NCBI RefSeq assembly: GCF_900167525.1
Contig: NZ_FUZQ01000003.1
Span: forward strand, 186,001-250,000
Direction of reading: 5' to 3'
DNA from: Krasilnikoviella flava
GTDB lineage: Bacteria > Actinomycetota > Actinomycetes > Actinomycetales > Cellulomonadaceae
DNA: 64,000 bases
Shown: positions 41,117 to 51,412 of the stretch, in pieces
Layout of the letters: every line of letters begins with the position of its first letter
Position numbering within the stretch: the first letter of the stretch is position 1
Made by a program: the position numbers and the translations under genes
Notes under the pieces: generated by a model
What the model saw: only the letters and a program-made list of their open reading frames with translations
Databases searched by the model: none
Told to the model about the DNA's origin: nothing

Positions 41117-41401
41117 TCAGCCGGCGAGGACGCCGGGAGCACGCGGCCGGGGACGGCCGGGCGCGTGGGGATCGCTCTGGGTGACGAGAGGCGGCACCTC
41201 GGCGCCGCGCCGCACGACGGGCGCGGTCACGGGCACCAGTCGCGGGCCGGTCGCCGTCGCGCGGGCCACGAAGCTCAGCGCCATCGCGACCAGGCCGGCG
41301 GCGCCGACCAGGAGGAGCAGGGTCGTCAGTGTCGGCGTGCCGAGCAGGACCGCGAGCGACGACGACACGTCGCGCGCCAGCGCGAGCAGGACGTCACTCA
41401 T
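41117..41401 (-). CDS. Small membrane protein, DUF6412-like
   Basis: A 94-residue protein with two hydrophobic segments (about 10-30 and 32-47) and a Pro/Arg-rich cytosolic tail of about 45 residues (VPPLVTQSDPHAP...). It resembles the small DUF6412 proteins adjacent to second YidC genes in actinobacteria, and could be a partner or client of that insertase (inference). ATG start at 41401; SDR gene starts 52 bases downstream on plus coordinates, same strand. Confidence 0.7.
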   Translation of the reverse strand: MSDVLLALARDVSSSLAVLLGTPTLTTLLLLVGAAGLVAMALSFVARATATGPRLVPVTAPVVRRGAEVPPLVTQSDPHAPGRPRPRAPGVLAG

Positions 41402-41453
41402 GCCGTCTCCCCTCGTGGACCTCGGGCCGTCCCGTCACGATAGCGCGCGCTCG

Positions 41454-42232
41454 TCAGGTCTCGTCGGCGAGCCGGGCGAACGCGGCAAGCGGCCCGGCGA
41501 GCACGCCGCCCTCCACGGGCAGGGTCACCCCGGTGATCCACGCGGCGTCGTCGGACGCCAGGAACGCGACGGCAGCAGCCACGTCCTCCGGCTCGCCCAC
41601 GCGACCGAGCGGGTACATCGGCGCGAGGCGGTCGGGGCCGCCCTGGTCGTCCCAGACGCGGGTGCGGACGGTGCCGGGTGCGACGACGTTGACGCGCACG
41701 CCGTCCGGCCCGAGCCGGACGGCAAGGTTCCGGGCCAGCACGCCCAGCCCGGCCTTCGCGGCGGAGTACGCGTCGCCCCCGAACGCCGCCAGGCCGTTGA
41801 CGGACCCGACCAGCACGACGGCGCCGCCCGGGCGCCTCAGGTGCGGCGCGGTGGCGCGCAGCACGCGCGCGGGCCCGGCGAGGTTGAGGTCCACGGTGGC
41901 CGCCCAGTCGTCGTCGGTGCCGCCGTCGAGCTGGTCCGGGTGCGGCAGCGCGCCGCCAGCGACGTTGACCACCACGTCCAGGCGGCCGCGCCGGGCGACG
42001 GCGGCCTCCACCGCCGCATCGACCGATGCCGGGTCGGTGAGGTCGCAGGTCACCACGAGCGTGCGCTCCCGCGCGGCCGGCTCGAGGGTGGCCGCCGTCT
42101 CCTCGGCCGCGGCCGTGTCGACGTCGGCCAGCACCACCGCCGCGCCCTCGCCGGAGAGCCGGCGGACGACGGCGGCGCCGATGCCGTGCGCGGCCCCCGT
42201 CACGAGCGCGACGCGCCCCGCGAAGCGGTCCA

Positions 42233-42233
<1 letters not shown>
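41454..42233 (-). CDS. Short-chain dehydrogenase/reductase (classical SDR)
   Basis: A 259-residue NAD(P)-dependent oxidoreductase of the FabG-like type: VTGAAHGIGAAVV (cofactor), NVAGGALPHP, the catalytic Ser in GSVNGL and Tyr-x3-Lys in YSAAKAGL, and the ending FLASDDAAWITGVTLPVEGG. Its ATG shares one base with the stop of the UvrA-like gene upstream (TGATG), so it is co-translated with it. The substrate is not evident. Confidence 0.93.
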
Positions 42234-44635
<2,402 letters not shown>

Positions 44636-44706
44636 GGTGGTGCTCCTTCGATCGTGGTGGCGCGGTGACACCGGTGGGCGGGCAGGTGCTGTCGATGTCG
44701 CCGCGC

Positions 44707-45288
44707 TCACACGCGGGTGAGAGGCAGGTGCGGAGAGGTCGGCAGCGCGACGTCGACCACGTCCCCGGGGCGGACCGTCCCGCCGCGCGAGACGATCCCC
44801 ATGACCCCGGCGAGCCGCTCGACCTCGCCGTCGTCGCGACGGCGCAGCACCTGCTTGAGCAGGCCGGGCCGGAAGTCGTTGATCTGCTGGCAGGGGTTGC
44901 GCAGGCCGGTGACGGTCACGACGGCCTCGCCGATCGTCAGCCGCGTGCCGACGGGCAGCCCGAGCAGGTCGATCCCGCGGGTGGTGACGTTCTCCCCCAG
45001 GTCCCCGGGCGCCACGTCGTGGCCGGCGGCGGCGAACCGGTCGAAGAGCTCGGCGTGGATGAGGTGGACCTGGCGCAGGTTCGGCTGCGACGGGTCGGCG
45101 GCGACCCGGCTGCGGTGCTGCACGGTGACCCCGGCGTGCGCGTCGCCTGCGACCCCGACGCCCTCGATCAGGACCACTTCGTCGACAGCCGGCTTGCTGA
45201 AACCATGGACGCCGCTCGCGTGCACCGAGACGACGCGCGCCGTCGTGCCGGACGACGGGGTGGTGGTCGAGGGGTCCGTGACGGTCAC
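44707..45288 (-). CDS. MOSC-domain protein
   Basis: A 193-residue MOSC protein, the sulfur-carrier domain of molybdenum-cofactor sulfurases and of YiiM-like proteins. Typical features are GVAGDAHAG, QVHLIHAE, LGENVTTRGIDL and the conserved Cys in RNPCQQIN. Alone it may bind molybdenum cofactor and reduce N-hydroxylated compounds (family knowledge). On the minus strand, 72 bases upstream of the UvrA-like gene. Confidence 0.9.
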   Translation of the reverse strand: MTVTDPSTTTPSSGTTARVVSVHASGVHGFSKPAVDEVVLIEGVGVAGDAHAGVTVQHRSRVAADPSQPNLRQVHLIHAELFDRFAAAGHDVAPGDLGENVTTRGIDLLGLPVGTRLTIGEAVVTVTGLRNPCQQINDFRPGLLKQVLRRRDDGEVERLAGVMGIVSRGGTVRPGDVVDVALPTSPHLPLTRV

Positions 45289-45312
45289 CAGGGGATCTCC
45301 TTCGGTCGGGCG

Positions 45313-45747
45313 TCAGCCGTGCAGCTCGGCAAGAGCCTTGTCGATGCGGCGGGCCCGTGTCGAGGCCTGCTTGGCGCCGTCGACGTCGAGCACGAGGCGG
45401 CGCCGGCGACCCGGGGGAAGGGAATCGTACGCCGTACGGGCGACAGGGTCGGCGTCGAGCGCCCGGGCGAGGTCCGCGGGCTCGACGACGACGCGCGGCT
45501 CGGTGTCGAGCGCCAGCTCGACCTCCACCTCCGTGCCGACCTCGAGGCCCGCGGCCTCCCGGTTCGCCCGGCTGAGGCCGAGCAGGTGCCGGCCCCGCAT
45601 GATCGCGACGCGGCTGCGCCAGGTGTGGCCGTGGACGGTGATGACGACCGGTGGCCGGGCTCCCCCGCCGAGGGCCTCGACGACCTCCGGCGGCACCTCG
45701 AGCCCCTTCATCTTCTCGGCGGGCTCGACGACGGCACGGAACCTCAT
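45313..45747 (-). CDS. DUF1905/YdeI (OmpD-associated)-type protein
   Basis: A 144-residue two-part protein: DUF1905 fold (MRFRAVVEP ... VVITVHGHTWRSRVAIMRGRHLLGLSRANRE) and a YdeI-like C-terminal helical part with DPVARTAYDSLPPGRRRRLVLDVDGAKQ. ATG at 45747 follows AAGGAG. The molecular function is unknown; relatives were linked to bacteriocin/antimicrobial protection. Located in the minus-strand run between MOSC and F420 reductase genes. Confidence 0.85.
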   Translation of the reverse strand: MRFRAVVEPAEKMKGLEVPPEVVEALGGGARPPVVITVHGHTWRSRVAIMRGRHLLGLSRANREAAGLEVGTEVEVELALDTEPRVVVEPADLARALDADPVARTAYDSLPPGRRRRLVLDVDGAKQASTRARRIDKALAELHG

Positions 45748-45808
45748 GACCGCTCCTTCGCTCTCGGTGGTGGTCCTGGTGATCCGCGGGATCCCGGGCA
45801 CGCACACG

Positions 45809-46291
45809 TCAGGCCCCGGCCGGGACGAGCCGGACCACCGGGTATTGCCGGTCGCTCTTGCGCTGGTGCTTGTCGATGGTCGGCGCCGCCGCCGCGATGG
45901 CCGGCCACGCCCGGGCGCGCTCCGCGTCGTCGAGCACGTGCGCCGTCGCCGGCGTGACGGCGCTGCCGTGCACCTCGAAGGCGACCCGCTCCGGGTGCGC
46001 CGCCAGGTTTGCGAACCAGCCGGGGTGGCGGCTGCCGCCGCCCGAGGCGACCACGAGCCGGCCGCCCGCGCCGTCGTCGAACCAGGCCAGGGGGTTCTCC
46101 CGCGCCTCGCCCGTGCGGCGGCCGACCGTGTGCAGGACCAGCAGGTCCATGCCCATCATCTGCCCGCCCTTGCGGCGGATCTTCTTCGCCGTGCTGACGT
46201 TGGCCCGGCGCTGGATCCACCGGGACAGCGCGCCGGGGGTGCCCTTCGGGCGCCGCGCCTCCTGCGTCTGCTGCGAGGTCACGGCACTCAC
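45809..46291 (-). CDS. Deazaflavin (F420)-dependent nitroreductase-family protein
   Basis: A 160-residue DDN-type split-barrel enzyme using reduced F420. Seen: KKIRRKGGQMMGMDLLVLHTVGRRTGE, NPLAWFDDG, SGGGSRHPGWFANLAAHPERV, the usual F420-binding surface. GTG at 46291 overlaps the VOC stop upstream (GTGA). The likely role is reduction of electrophiles; the substrate is unknown. Its presence implies F420 biosynthesis in the host. Confidence 0.9.
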   Translation of the reverse strand: MSAVTSQQTQEARRPKGTPGALSRWIQRRANVSTAKKIRRKGGQMMGMDLLVLHTVGRRTGEARENPLAWFDDGAGGRLVVASGGGSRHPGWFANLAAHPERVAFEVHGSAVTPATAHVLDDAERARAWPAIAAAAPTIDKHQRKSDRQYPVVRLVPAGA

Positions 46292-46707
46292 CCGACCTGG
46301 TCGATGCGGACCATGTTGCCCGCCGGGTCGCGGAAGGCGCAGTCGCGCACGCCCCACGGCTGCTCGGTGGGCTCGGAGACGACCTCGGCGTCGGCGGCCT
46401 GGAGCTTGGCGAAGACGCCGTCCAGGTCCTTCGTGCCCAGGATGATCGACTGGTAGCTGCCCTTGGCCATGAGCTCGCGGATGGTGCGGCGCTCGTCCTC
46501 GGTGACGCCGGGGTCGGCGGCGGGCGGGGTCAGGACCAGGCGGGTCTCGGGCTGCGCCGGCGAGACGAACGTCAGCCAGCGCATGTCGCCCTGGCCGACG
46601 TCCTGGACCAGCTCGAAACCGAGCAGGTCGCGGAAGAAGCCGAGGGAGGCCTCCGGATCGGTGTGCGGGAGGAAGGTGGTGTGGATGGTGATGTCGATGT
46701 CGCTCAT
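46288..46707 (-). CDS. VOC superfamily protein (glyoxalase/bleomycin-resistance type)
   Basis: A 139-residue VOC protein. Module 1 is ITIHTTFLPHTDPEASLGFFRDLLGF, module 2 ends ADAEVVSEPTEQPWGVRDCAFRDPAGNMVRI. It is four bases coupled to the F420 reductase gene (GTGA) and lies five bases after the AraC gene, so AraC-VOC-reductase appear to be one operon. The role is presumably detoxification (inference). Confidence 0.9.
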   Translation of the reverse strand: MSDIDITIHTTFLPHTDPEASLGFFRDLLGFELVQDVGQGDMRWLTFVSPAQPETRLVLTPPAADPGVTEDERRTIRELMAKGSYQSIILGTKDLDGVFAKLQAADAEVVSEPTEQPWGVRDCAFRDPAGNMVRIDQVG

Positions 46708-46712
46708 GGCTT

Positions 46713-47159
46713 TCACGCTAGGTGGACGTCCACGGCCGGCGCTTCTCGATTCCTGACCGGTCGCGTCGCCTGCTTCGTGACGCACGACGGCAGCTCCCCC
46801 GCTCCCGCCGTCCGCGCCCGCCGCGCGTACTCGCTGGGCGACATCCCCACCAGCTCCGTGAAGCGCGTGCTGAACGTGCCGAGCGACGACGACCCCACCT
46901 CGAAGCACACCTCGGTGACGCTCAGGTCCCCGCGCCGCAGCAACGTCATCGCCCGCTCGATACGCCGCGTCATGAGGTAGCTGTAGGGCGACTCGCCGAA
47001 CGCGGCCTTGAACTGCCGGCTCAGGTGCCCGGCTGACATGTGCACCCCGCGGGCCAGCGCCTCCACGTCGAGGGGCTGCGCGAACTCCCGGTCCATCCGG
47101 TCGCGCACGCGCCGCAGCAGCGCGAGGTCGCGCAGACGGTCGGCGTCGCTGCTGGTCAC
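46713..47159 (-). CDS. AraC-family HTH regulator, DNA-binding domain only
   Basis: A 148-residue protein made mostly of the double AraC HTH (FAQPLDVEALARGVHMSAGHLSRQFKAAFGESPYSYLMTRRIERAMTLLRRGDLSVTEVCFEVGSSSLGTFSTRF). It has no ligand domain. The GTG at 47159 gives the usual short N-terminus. It is followed five bases later by the VOC gene and is its probable regulator; such short AraC-VOC pairs are common. Confidence 0.9.
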   Translation of the reverse strand: MTSSDADRLRDLALLRRVRDRMDREFAQPLDVEALARGVHMSAGHLSRQFKAAFGESPYSYLMTRRIERAMTLLRRGDLSVTEVCFEVGSSSLGTFSTRFTELVGMSPSEYARRARTAGAGELPSCVTKQATRPVRNREAPAVDVHLA

Positions 47160-47208
47160 GGTGCGATGCTTCCACGGCCCGCCGACACCCGCCTGCCGGT
47201 CCCCCCGT

Positions 47209-47316
47209 TCATCCCCCGGCTCCTGCACGGCGGAGCAGGTGTCGGCGCTCGACCTCGTTCGTGGCGAGCTCGGCCGCCGCGGCGAAGGCAGCCGACGCCT
47301 CCGTGGCACGACCGAG
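47209..47316 (-). pseudogene. Remnant: C-terminal tail resembling ECF sigma/DUF6596-type proteins
   Basis: The minus strand encodes about 35 residues, LGRATEASAAFAAAAELATNEVERRHLLRRAGAGG-stop in outline, that resemble the helical C-terminus of SigJ/DUF6596-type sigma factors. No N-terminal part follows upstream; coding sense ends near 47316, where the plus-strand remnant begins. Call rests on a short stretch. Confidence 0.3.
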
Positions 47317-47475
47317 GTCTACGAGCTCACCGATGACACCCTGACCATCTGGGCGGGAGCCAAGGGCAGTCCTGCGTACTTCGAGGGAACCTTCAGCGCG
47401 GACGGTCGCACGCTCGACGGCGAGTGGGTCTACCCGGGCGGAGGTGGCTACCGCTCCGTGATGACCCGGCGCTGA
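47302..47475 (+). pseudogene. Remnant: C-terminal tail of a DUF1579-like protein
   Basis: The plus strand reads RGTTEVYELTDDTLTIWAG, then YFEGTFSADGRTLDGEW and a stop, resembling the beta-strand end of DUF1579/lipocalin-like proteins. No start codon or N-terminal part exists upstream in frame with coding character. Together with the minus-strand remnant it fills the 353-base space between the AraC and GNAT genes. Confidence 0.4.
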
Positions 47476-47512
47476 CCACGGTCGCGGCCACCGCACATCT
47501 CGCCCGCCCGGT

Positions 47513-48091
47513 TCACACCGCAGGCGCGACCCGGGCGTGCAGGTGCATGTCGTGCCAGCCGTCGAGGTGGCGCACCGACTCCCGCAGCACGCCCTCGGCG
47601 GCGAAGCCCGCCTTCTCGGCCACGCGGCACGACGGCGCGTTGTCGACCGAGTGCACCAGCTCCAGCCGGTGGAACCCGATGTCGAACGCCCACGCCGCGG
47701 CCACGTCCAGCGCGGCGGGGGCCACGCCTCGGCCGCGCGCGGCCGCGGCCGTCCAGTACGCGACGGCGCCGACGCCGTGCGGGTCGAAGGTCTTGACGGC
47801 CATGCGCCCCAGGACCACGCGGTCGTCCCGGGCGTCGGCCACGGCCCAGCTCGACTCGCGGCCGTCGGCCCAGCCTGCACGCCATCCGTCGAGCACCTCG
47901 CGGGCCTCGTCGTCCGACTCCAGGACGCGCACGTGCCACCGCTGGACCGCCTCGTCCGCGTACACCTCGCGCAGCGCGGCGGCGTCGTCCGGCCGCCACG
48001 GCCGCAGCCGCGCACCCACGGCGGGCACGTCGAGCACCGGCTGCGCGGGCTCGGTGAAGGGCGCGAACGTCACGGGCAGCAGTGTGGGCAT
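47513..48091 (-). CDS. GNAT N-acetyltransferase, RimJ/RimL-like
   Basis: A 192-residue acetyltransferase: AVGARLRPWRPDDAAALREVYADEAV at the start, AYWTAAAARGRGVAPAALDVAAAWAF as the CoA loop, and HSVDNAPSCRVAEKAGFAAEGVLRE. ATG at 48091 is chosen; 13 residues upstream lack family features. Isolated, divergent from nothing; 86 bases from the Lrp gene on the same strand. Substrate unknown. Confidence 0.9.
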   Translation of the reverse strand: MPTLLPVTFAPFTEPAQPVLDVPAVGARLRPWRPDDAAALREVYADEAVQRWHVRVLESDDEAREVLDGWRAGWADGRESSWAVADARDDRVVLGRMAVKTFDPHGVGAVAYWTAAAARGRGVAPAALDVAAAWAFDIGFHRLELVHSVDNAPSCRVAEKAGFAAEGVLRESVRHLDGWHDMHLHARVAPAV

Positions 48092-48177
48092 GCCGCGATC
48101 CTGACAGCGTCCCGGGACCGGCGCCAGCACGTCTTCGCTGCTCCGGGGCCTGCCCTGCGCTCCCCGGCCCGGTGCGG

Positions 48178-48669
48178 TCAGTCCTGGGCCACCGGGTCGA
48201 CGCGCGTCGTGCGCAGGTGTTCGAACACCACCGACGTGCGGACGTCCGCGACGGCGGTGTGCTGCGTGAGGCGGTCGATGACGAACGCGTACAGCCGGTC
48301 GTTGTCGGGGACGGCGACGTGCAGGACGAAGTCTGCCGTGCCCGTCGTGACGAAGACGCCCAGCGTCTCCGGCAGGCCCTGTGCCCAGTCGCGGAACTCC
48401 TCGATGACGGCACGCGACGGCGGTCGGATGCGCACCGACACCAGGGCCTGCACCGGCCGGCCCATCGCCCCGAGGTCGACGTCGAGCAGCGCGCCGCGGA
48501 TCACCCCGCGACGGCGCAGCGCCCGCGTGCGCTCCAGGGCGGTGCTGGGCGAGACCCCGACGGCGGCCGCCACGTCCCGGTTGGTCCGCCGTGCATCCGA
48601 CTGGAGCTCCCGCAGGATCGCCCGATCAAGTTCGTCCACGGCGTCGATTCTCGCACCCCTGCCGAACAT
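48178..48669 (-). CDS. Lrp/AsnC family transcriptional regulator
   Basis: A 163-residue regulator with an HTH (LDRAILRELQSDARRTNRDVAAAVGVSPSTALERTRALRRRG) and RAM domain (VQALVSVRIRPPSRAVIEEFRDW, GTADFVLHVAV). ATG at 48669 has GGAGAG about nine bases upstream; a GTG at 48639 would also fit and remove ten residues. It is divergent from the DUF2000 gene across 81 bases and probably controls it. Confidence 0.9.
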   Translation of the reverse strand: MFGRGARIDAVDELDRAILRELQSDARRTNRDVAAAVGVSPSTALERTRALRRRGVIRGALLDVDLGAMGRPVQALVSVRIRPPSRAVIEEFRDWAQGLPETLGVFVTTGTADFVLHVAVPDNDRLYAFVIDRLTQHTAVADVRTSVVFEHLRTTRVDPVAQD

Positions 48670-48750
48670 CGTGCGGACTCTCCGCATCAGCGCCGGAAGA
48701 CGTCGTAGCGTCTCACCCCGACAGCGCACGAACGAACAGGAGAAACCCCT

Positions 48751-49212
48751 ATGACCGGCATCGGGTTCACCCCGGAGGAGATCGACACGGCCACCCCCAC
48801 CCGCAAGGCGCGGCTCAAGTGGGTCATCGCCGTGCGGGACACGCTGGCGCCCGGGCAGGCGGCGAATGCGGCGATCTGCGTGGCCGCGGCCACGGTGCCG
48901 CGGGTCGACGGGCTCCTGGGCCCGGACGCCAAGGACGCCGACGGGTCCGTGCACCCGGGCCTGCCGTGGACCGGCTGCTCGATCGTCACCGCGGACGCCG
49001 CCACCCTCCGCGAGATCCGGGCGAAGGCGGCCGCGCACGAGCAGACCTTCGTCGCCGACATGCCCGCCGTCGGGCAGGCCGTCCGGGTCTACGACGAGTA
49101 CCTCGACGCGGTCTCGCGCACTCCCGTCGACGATGTCGACTACGCGGCCGTCGGGATCATCGGGCCGCGGAACAAGGTGGACCGCATCATCCGGAGCCTG
49201 CCGCTGCTCTGA
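48751..49212 (+). CDS. DUF2000 family protein
   Basis: A 153-residue single-domain protein of DUF2000 (KARLKWVIAVRDTLAPGQAANAAICVAAA ... VGIIGPRNKVDRIIRSLPLL), a family related in fold to peptidyl-tRNA hydrolase II. Catalytic role unknown. It follows AGGAG and is divergent from the Lrp gene, an arrangement typical for amino-acid-responsive genes. Confidence 0.88.
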   Translation: MTGIGFTPEEIDTATPTRKARLKWVIAVRDTLAPGQAANAAICVAAATVPRVDGLLGPDAKDADGSVHPGLPWTGCSIVTADAATLREIRAKAAAHEQTFVADMPAVGQAVRVYDEYLDAVSRTPVDDVDYAAVGIIGPRNKVDRIIRSLPLL

Positions 49213-49233
49213 CGCCGACCGGGGCCCGGCCGG

Positions 49234-50838
49234 TCACCCGTGCCCGGCGTGCGCGCCGCGGTCGGGCGCCCGCGGGCCGTACCCGTCGCCGACGACGGTC
49301 GACGTCCCGTCGGCGTCGGCGGCGTGCCGCGCGTGCCCGGACAGGCGCTCCGAGCGCCCGGGCCGCGCGTCCGACCCCGGCTCGACGACGAGGAGCTGGC
49401 CCATCATCCCCTCGTCCTCGTGCAGCAGCATGTGGCAGTGGTACATGTACGGCAGCACGTCGTCCGTGTAGTCGTCGAACCGCATCAGCAGCCGGTAGGT
49501 GCGCCGCGGCTCCAGGTAGACGGTGTCCTTGGGGCCGGCGAGCTCGGGAGGCGGCGCCTGCCCGTCGACCGTCAGCACGCGGAACTGCACGTCGTGCACG
49601 TGGAAGCTGTGCGGCATCGGGATGGTGTTGCGCACCTCCCACACCTCCGTGCTGCCGACGGTCGCGACCTCGTCGATGCGCCCGGCGTCCATGCGCTCGC
49701 CGTTGATGGTGCGCTCGTCGAGGTCGAACGTGCGGGTCACGGTCGCGTCGTCCTCGTGCAGCGCGTCCTCGGCGGCATGCGTCGACGGCCCCCACGACGG
49801 CTCCGGCGACGGCGCGAGCTCGTCCGCCGCGCGCAGCTCGAGCACGTCGAACGCGTCGTTGCCGCCCATCGCGAACGGCGCCGCGACGCCGCCCAGGTCG
49901 GCCTCCGACGAACGCAGCCGCGTGGTCTCTCCCGGCTCCAGCGCGACCACCACCTCGGCCCGCTCCCCCGGCGCGAGGCGCACGTGGTCGAGCCGCACCG
50001 GCGCGTCGAGCAGCCCGCCGTCCGTGGCGACGAGGTCCATCTCCCGGTCCGCGAGGCCCAGCGAGTACGTGCGCGCCGTCGACCCGTTGAGCAGCCGCAG
50101 CCGCACCCGCTCGGTCGTGACCTCCTGGTACGCGCCGGCCACGCCGTTCGTCACGACCGTGCCGCCGAGCGTGCCCGGCTCGCCGCCGTCGTCCTTCAGC
50201 ACGAGCCGCCCGTCGTCGTCGAGCACCTTGTCCTGCACGACGACCGGCACGTCGTCGACGCCGTACTCCTGCGGCAGGTCGGCGGCGCGCGACGCGTCGT
50301 CGTCGAGCAGGAAGAGCCCCGCGAGCCCGCGGTAGACGTGTTCCTCCGTCTCGCCGTGCGGGTGCGGGTGGTACCAGAGCGTCGCGGCGGGCTGGTCGAT
50401 CGTCCACGCGGGGCGCCACGTGTCGCCGGGCGCGACCGGCTGGTGCGGGCCGCCGTCCATCGCGGCGGGCAGGTGCATGCCGTGCCAGTGCACGCTGGTC
50501 GTCACGTCGAGGTCGTTCGTCACCTCGACGGCGACCTTCTCGCCCCGCTCCGCGCGCAGCGTCGGCCCGAGATTCGGGCCGTCGAACCCCCAGGTGGGCG
50601 TCTCGACGCCGGGCAGGAGCTCGGTGGTGCCCTCCTGCGCGGTGAGGCGGAAGGTGCGCACGCCACCCGCGACGGTCGACTCCGCGAGCGGCGGGATCGG
50701 CAGCTCCCGGATGAACTCCGGCTCGTCCACGGACGTCACCGAGCCGGGGACGGCGCCGCACCCGGCGCCCGCCACCGCGACGACGGCGGCGAGCGCCGTC
50801 GCACGCAGCACCGCGCGGCGCGTCGGTCGCGCCGTCAT
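49234..50838 (-). CDS. Multicopper oxidase, lipoprotein
   Basis: A 534-residue exported copper oxidase (CueO/bilirubin-oxidase-like). N-terminal twin Arg (TRRAVLRATALAAV) leads to a lipobox GAGCGAV. All four copper motifs are present: SVHWHGMHLP, WYHPHPHGETEEH, HSFHVHDVQF and MYHCHMLLHEDEGMM, giving one type 1 and a trinuclear centre. The C-terminus is His-Gly-rich (GAHAGHG). It probably oxidises cuprous ions or phenols outside the membrane. Its ATG overlaps the small membrane-protein stop (ATGA), forming a two-gene operon. Confidence 0.94.
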   Translation of the reverse strand: MTARPTRRAVLRATALAAVVAVAGAGCGAVPGSVTSVDEPEFIRELPIPPLAESTVAGGVRTFRLTAQEGTTELLPGVETPTWGFDGPNLGPTLRAERGEKVAVEVTNDLDVTTSVHWHGMHLPAAMDGGPHQPVAPGDTWRPAWTIDQPAATLWYHPHPHGETEEHVYRGLAGLFLLDDDASRAADLPQEYGVDDVPVVVQDKVLDDDGRLVLKDDGGEPGTLGGTVVTNGVAGAYQEVTTERVRLRLLNGSTARTYSLGLADREMDLVATDGGLLDAPVRLDHVRLAPGERAEVVVALEPGETTRLRSSEADLGGVAAPFAMGGNDAFDVLELRAADELAPSPEPSWGPSTHAAEDALHEDDATVTRTFDLDERTINGERMDAGRIDEVATVGSTEVWEVRNTIPMPHSFHVHDVQFRVLTVDGQAPPPELAGPKDTVYLEPRRTYRLLMRFDDYTDDVLPYMYHCHMLLHEDEGMMGQLLVVEPGSDARPGRSERLSGHARHAADADGTSTVVGDGYGPRAPDRGAHAGHG

Positions 50839-51275
50839 CGGGCGCCGCCGCGCGCCTTCTGGACGCCGAGCGCGACCAGGCCGGCCAGCGCCCCCCAGCC
50901 GGCGTCCATCGCCAGGGCGGGGACTGCCGTCCACGCGCCCGCGCCCTCGCCGCCCGGGCCCGCCCCGCCGACCAGCGTCGAGACGAGCAGGGCGACCACG
51001 CCGAACGCGAGGCCGGTCATCGTCAGGGTGAGCACCGGGCGGGGCACCCGGCCGAGGCCGACGACGCCGATCCACACGGCCGCGGTGAGCGTGACGATGC
51101 CGAGCGCGCGCGGCGCGCCGGTGCCACCGATGCCGGTGAGCCCGGTGAGCGGCCACAGCAGCGCCATCGACGCGAGCCCCGCGACGAGCGGCCACGAGAT
51201 GCCGGCCGGTGCGGGCCCCGTCGGGGCAGGCTGCTGGGGCTGGTGGGGAGTCTGAGGGTGCTGTGCTGAGGTCAT
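50835..51275 (-). CDS. Small polytopic membrane protein, unknown
   Basis: A 146-residue membrane protein with four hydrophobic segments after a Pro/Gln-rich N-terminus (HPQTPHQPQQPAP). It is translationally coupled to the multicopper oxidase. No clear copper motif (Met-x-Met or Cys-x-Cys) is seen, so its link to copper is by context only. Upstream is the divergent two-component system. Confidence 0.75.
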   Translation of the reverse strand: MTSAQHPQTPHQPQQPAPTGPAPAGISWPLVAGLASMALLWPLTGLTGIGGTGAPRALGIVTLTAAVWIGVVGLGRVPRPVLTLTMTGLAFGVVALLVSTLVGGAGPGGEGAGAWTAVPALAMDAGWGALAGLVALGVQKARGGAR

Positions 51276-51330
51276 GCCCCGACGATCGCCGCCACGCCGT
51301 GGTCGACACATCGGCCCGGAAGCGTCTCTT

Positions 51331-51352
51331 GCTGTCGCCCCGCGGCGACAGC
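51331..51352. promoter_or_regulatory. Perfect 9-bp palindrome between copper oxidase operon and histidine kinase
   Basis: GCTGTCGCC (51331-51339) faces GGCGACAGC (51344-51352) with a 4-base centre, in the 137-base divergent space (51276-51412). A candidate operator for the NarL-type response regulator or another regulator; alternatively a hairpin. Confidence 0.45.
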
Positions 51353-51412
51353 GACCCTGACCCGTCCCCCACCCCGCGGCACGCTCCGGGGGCGGCGCCT
51401 AGCCTGGCTCCC

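Noticed and set aside
44636-45805. N-terminal extension of the UvrA-like protein
   Set aside because: The extension is low-complexity antisense or out-of-frame sequence over the MOSC and DUF1905 genes; the GTG at 44635 has a good ribosome-binding site.
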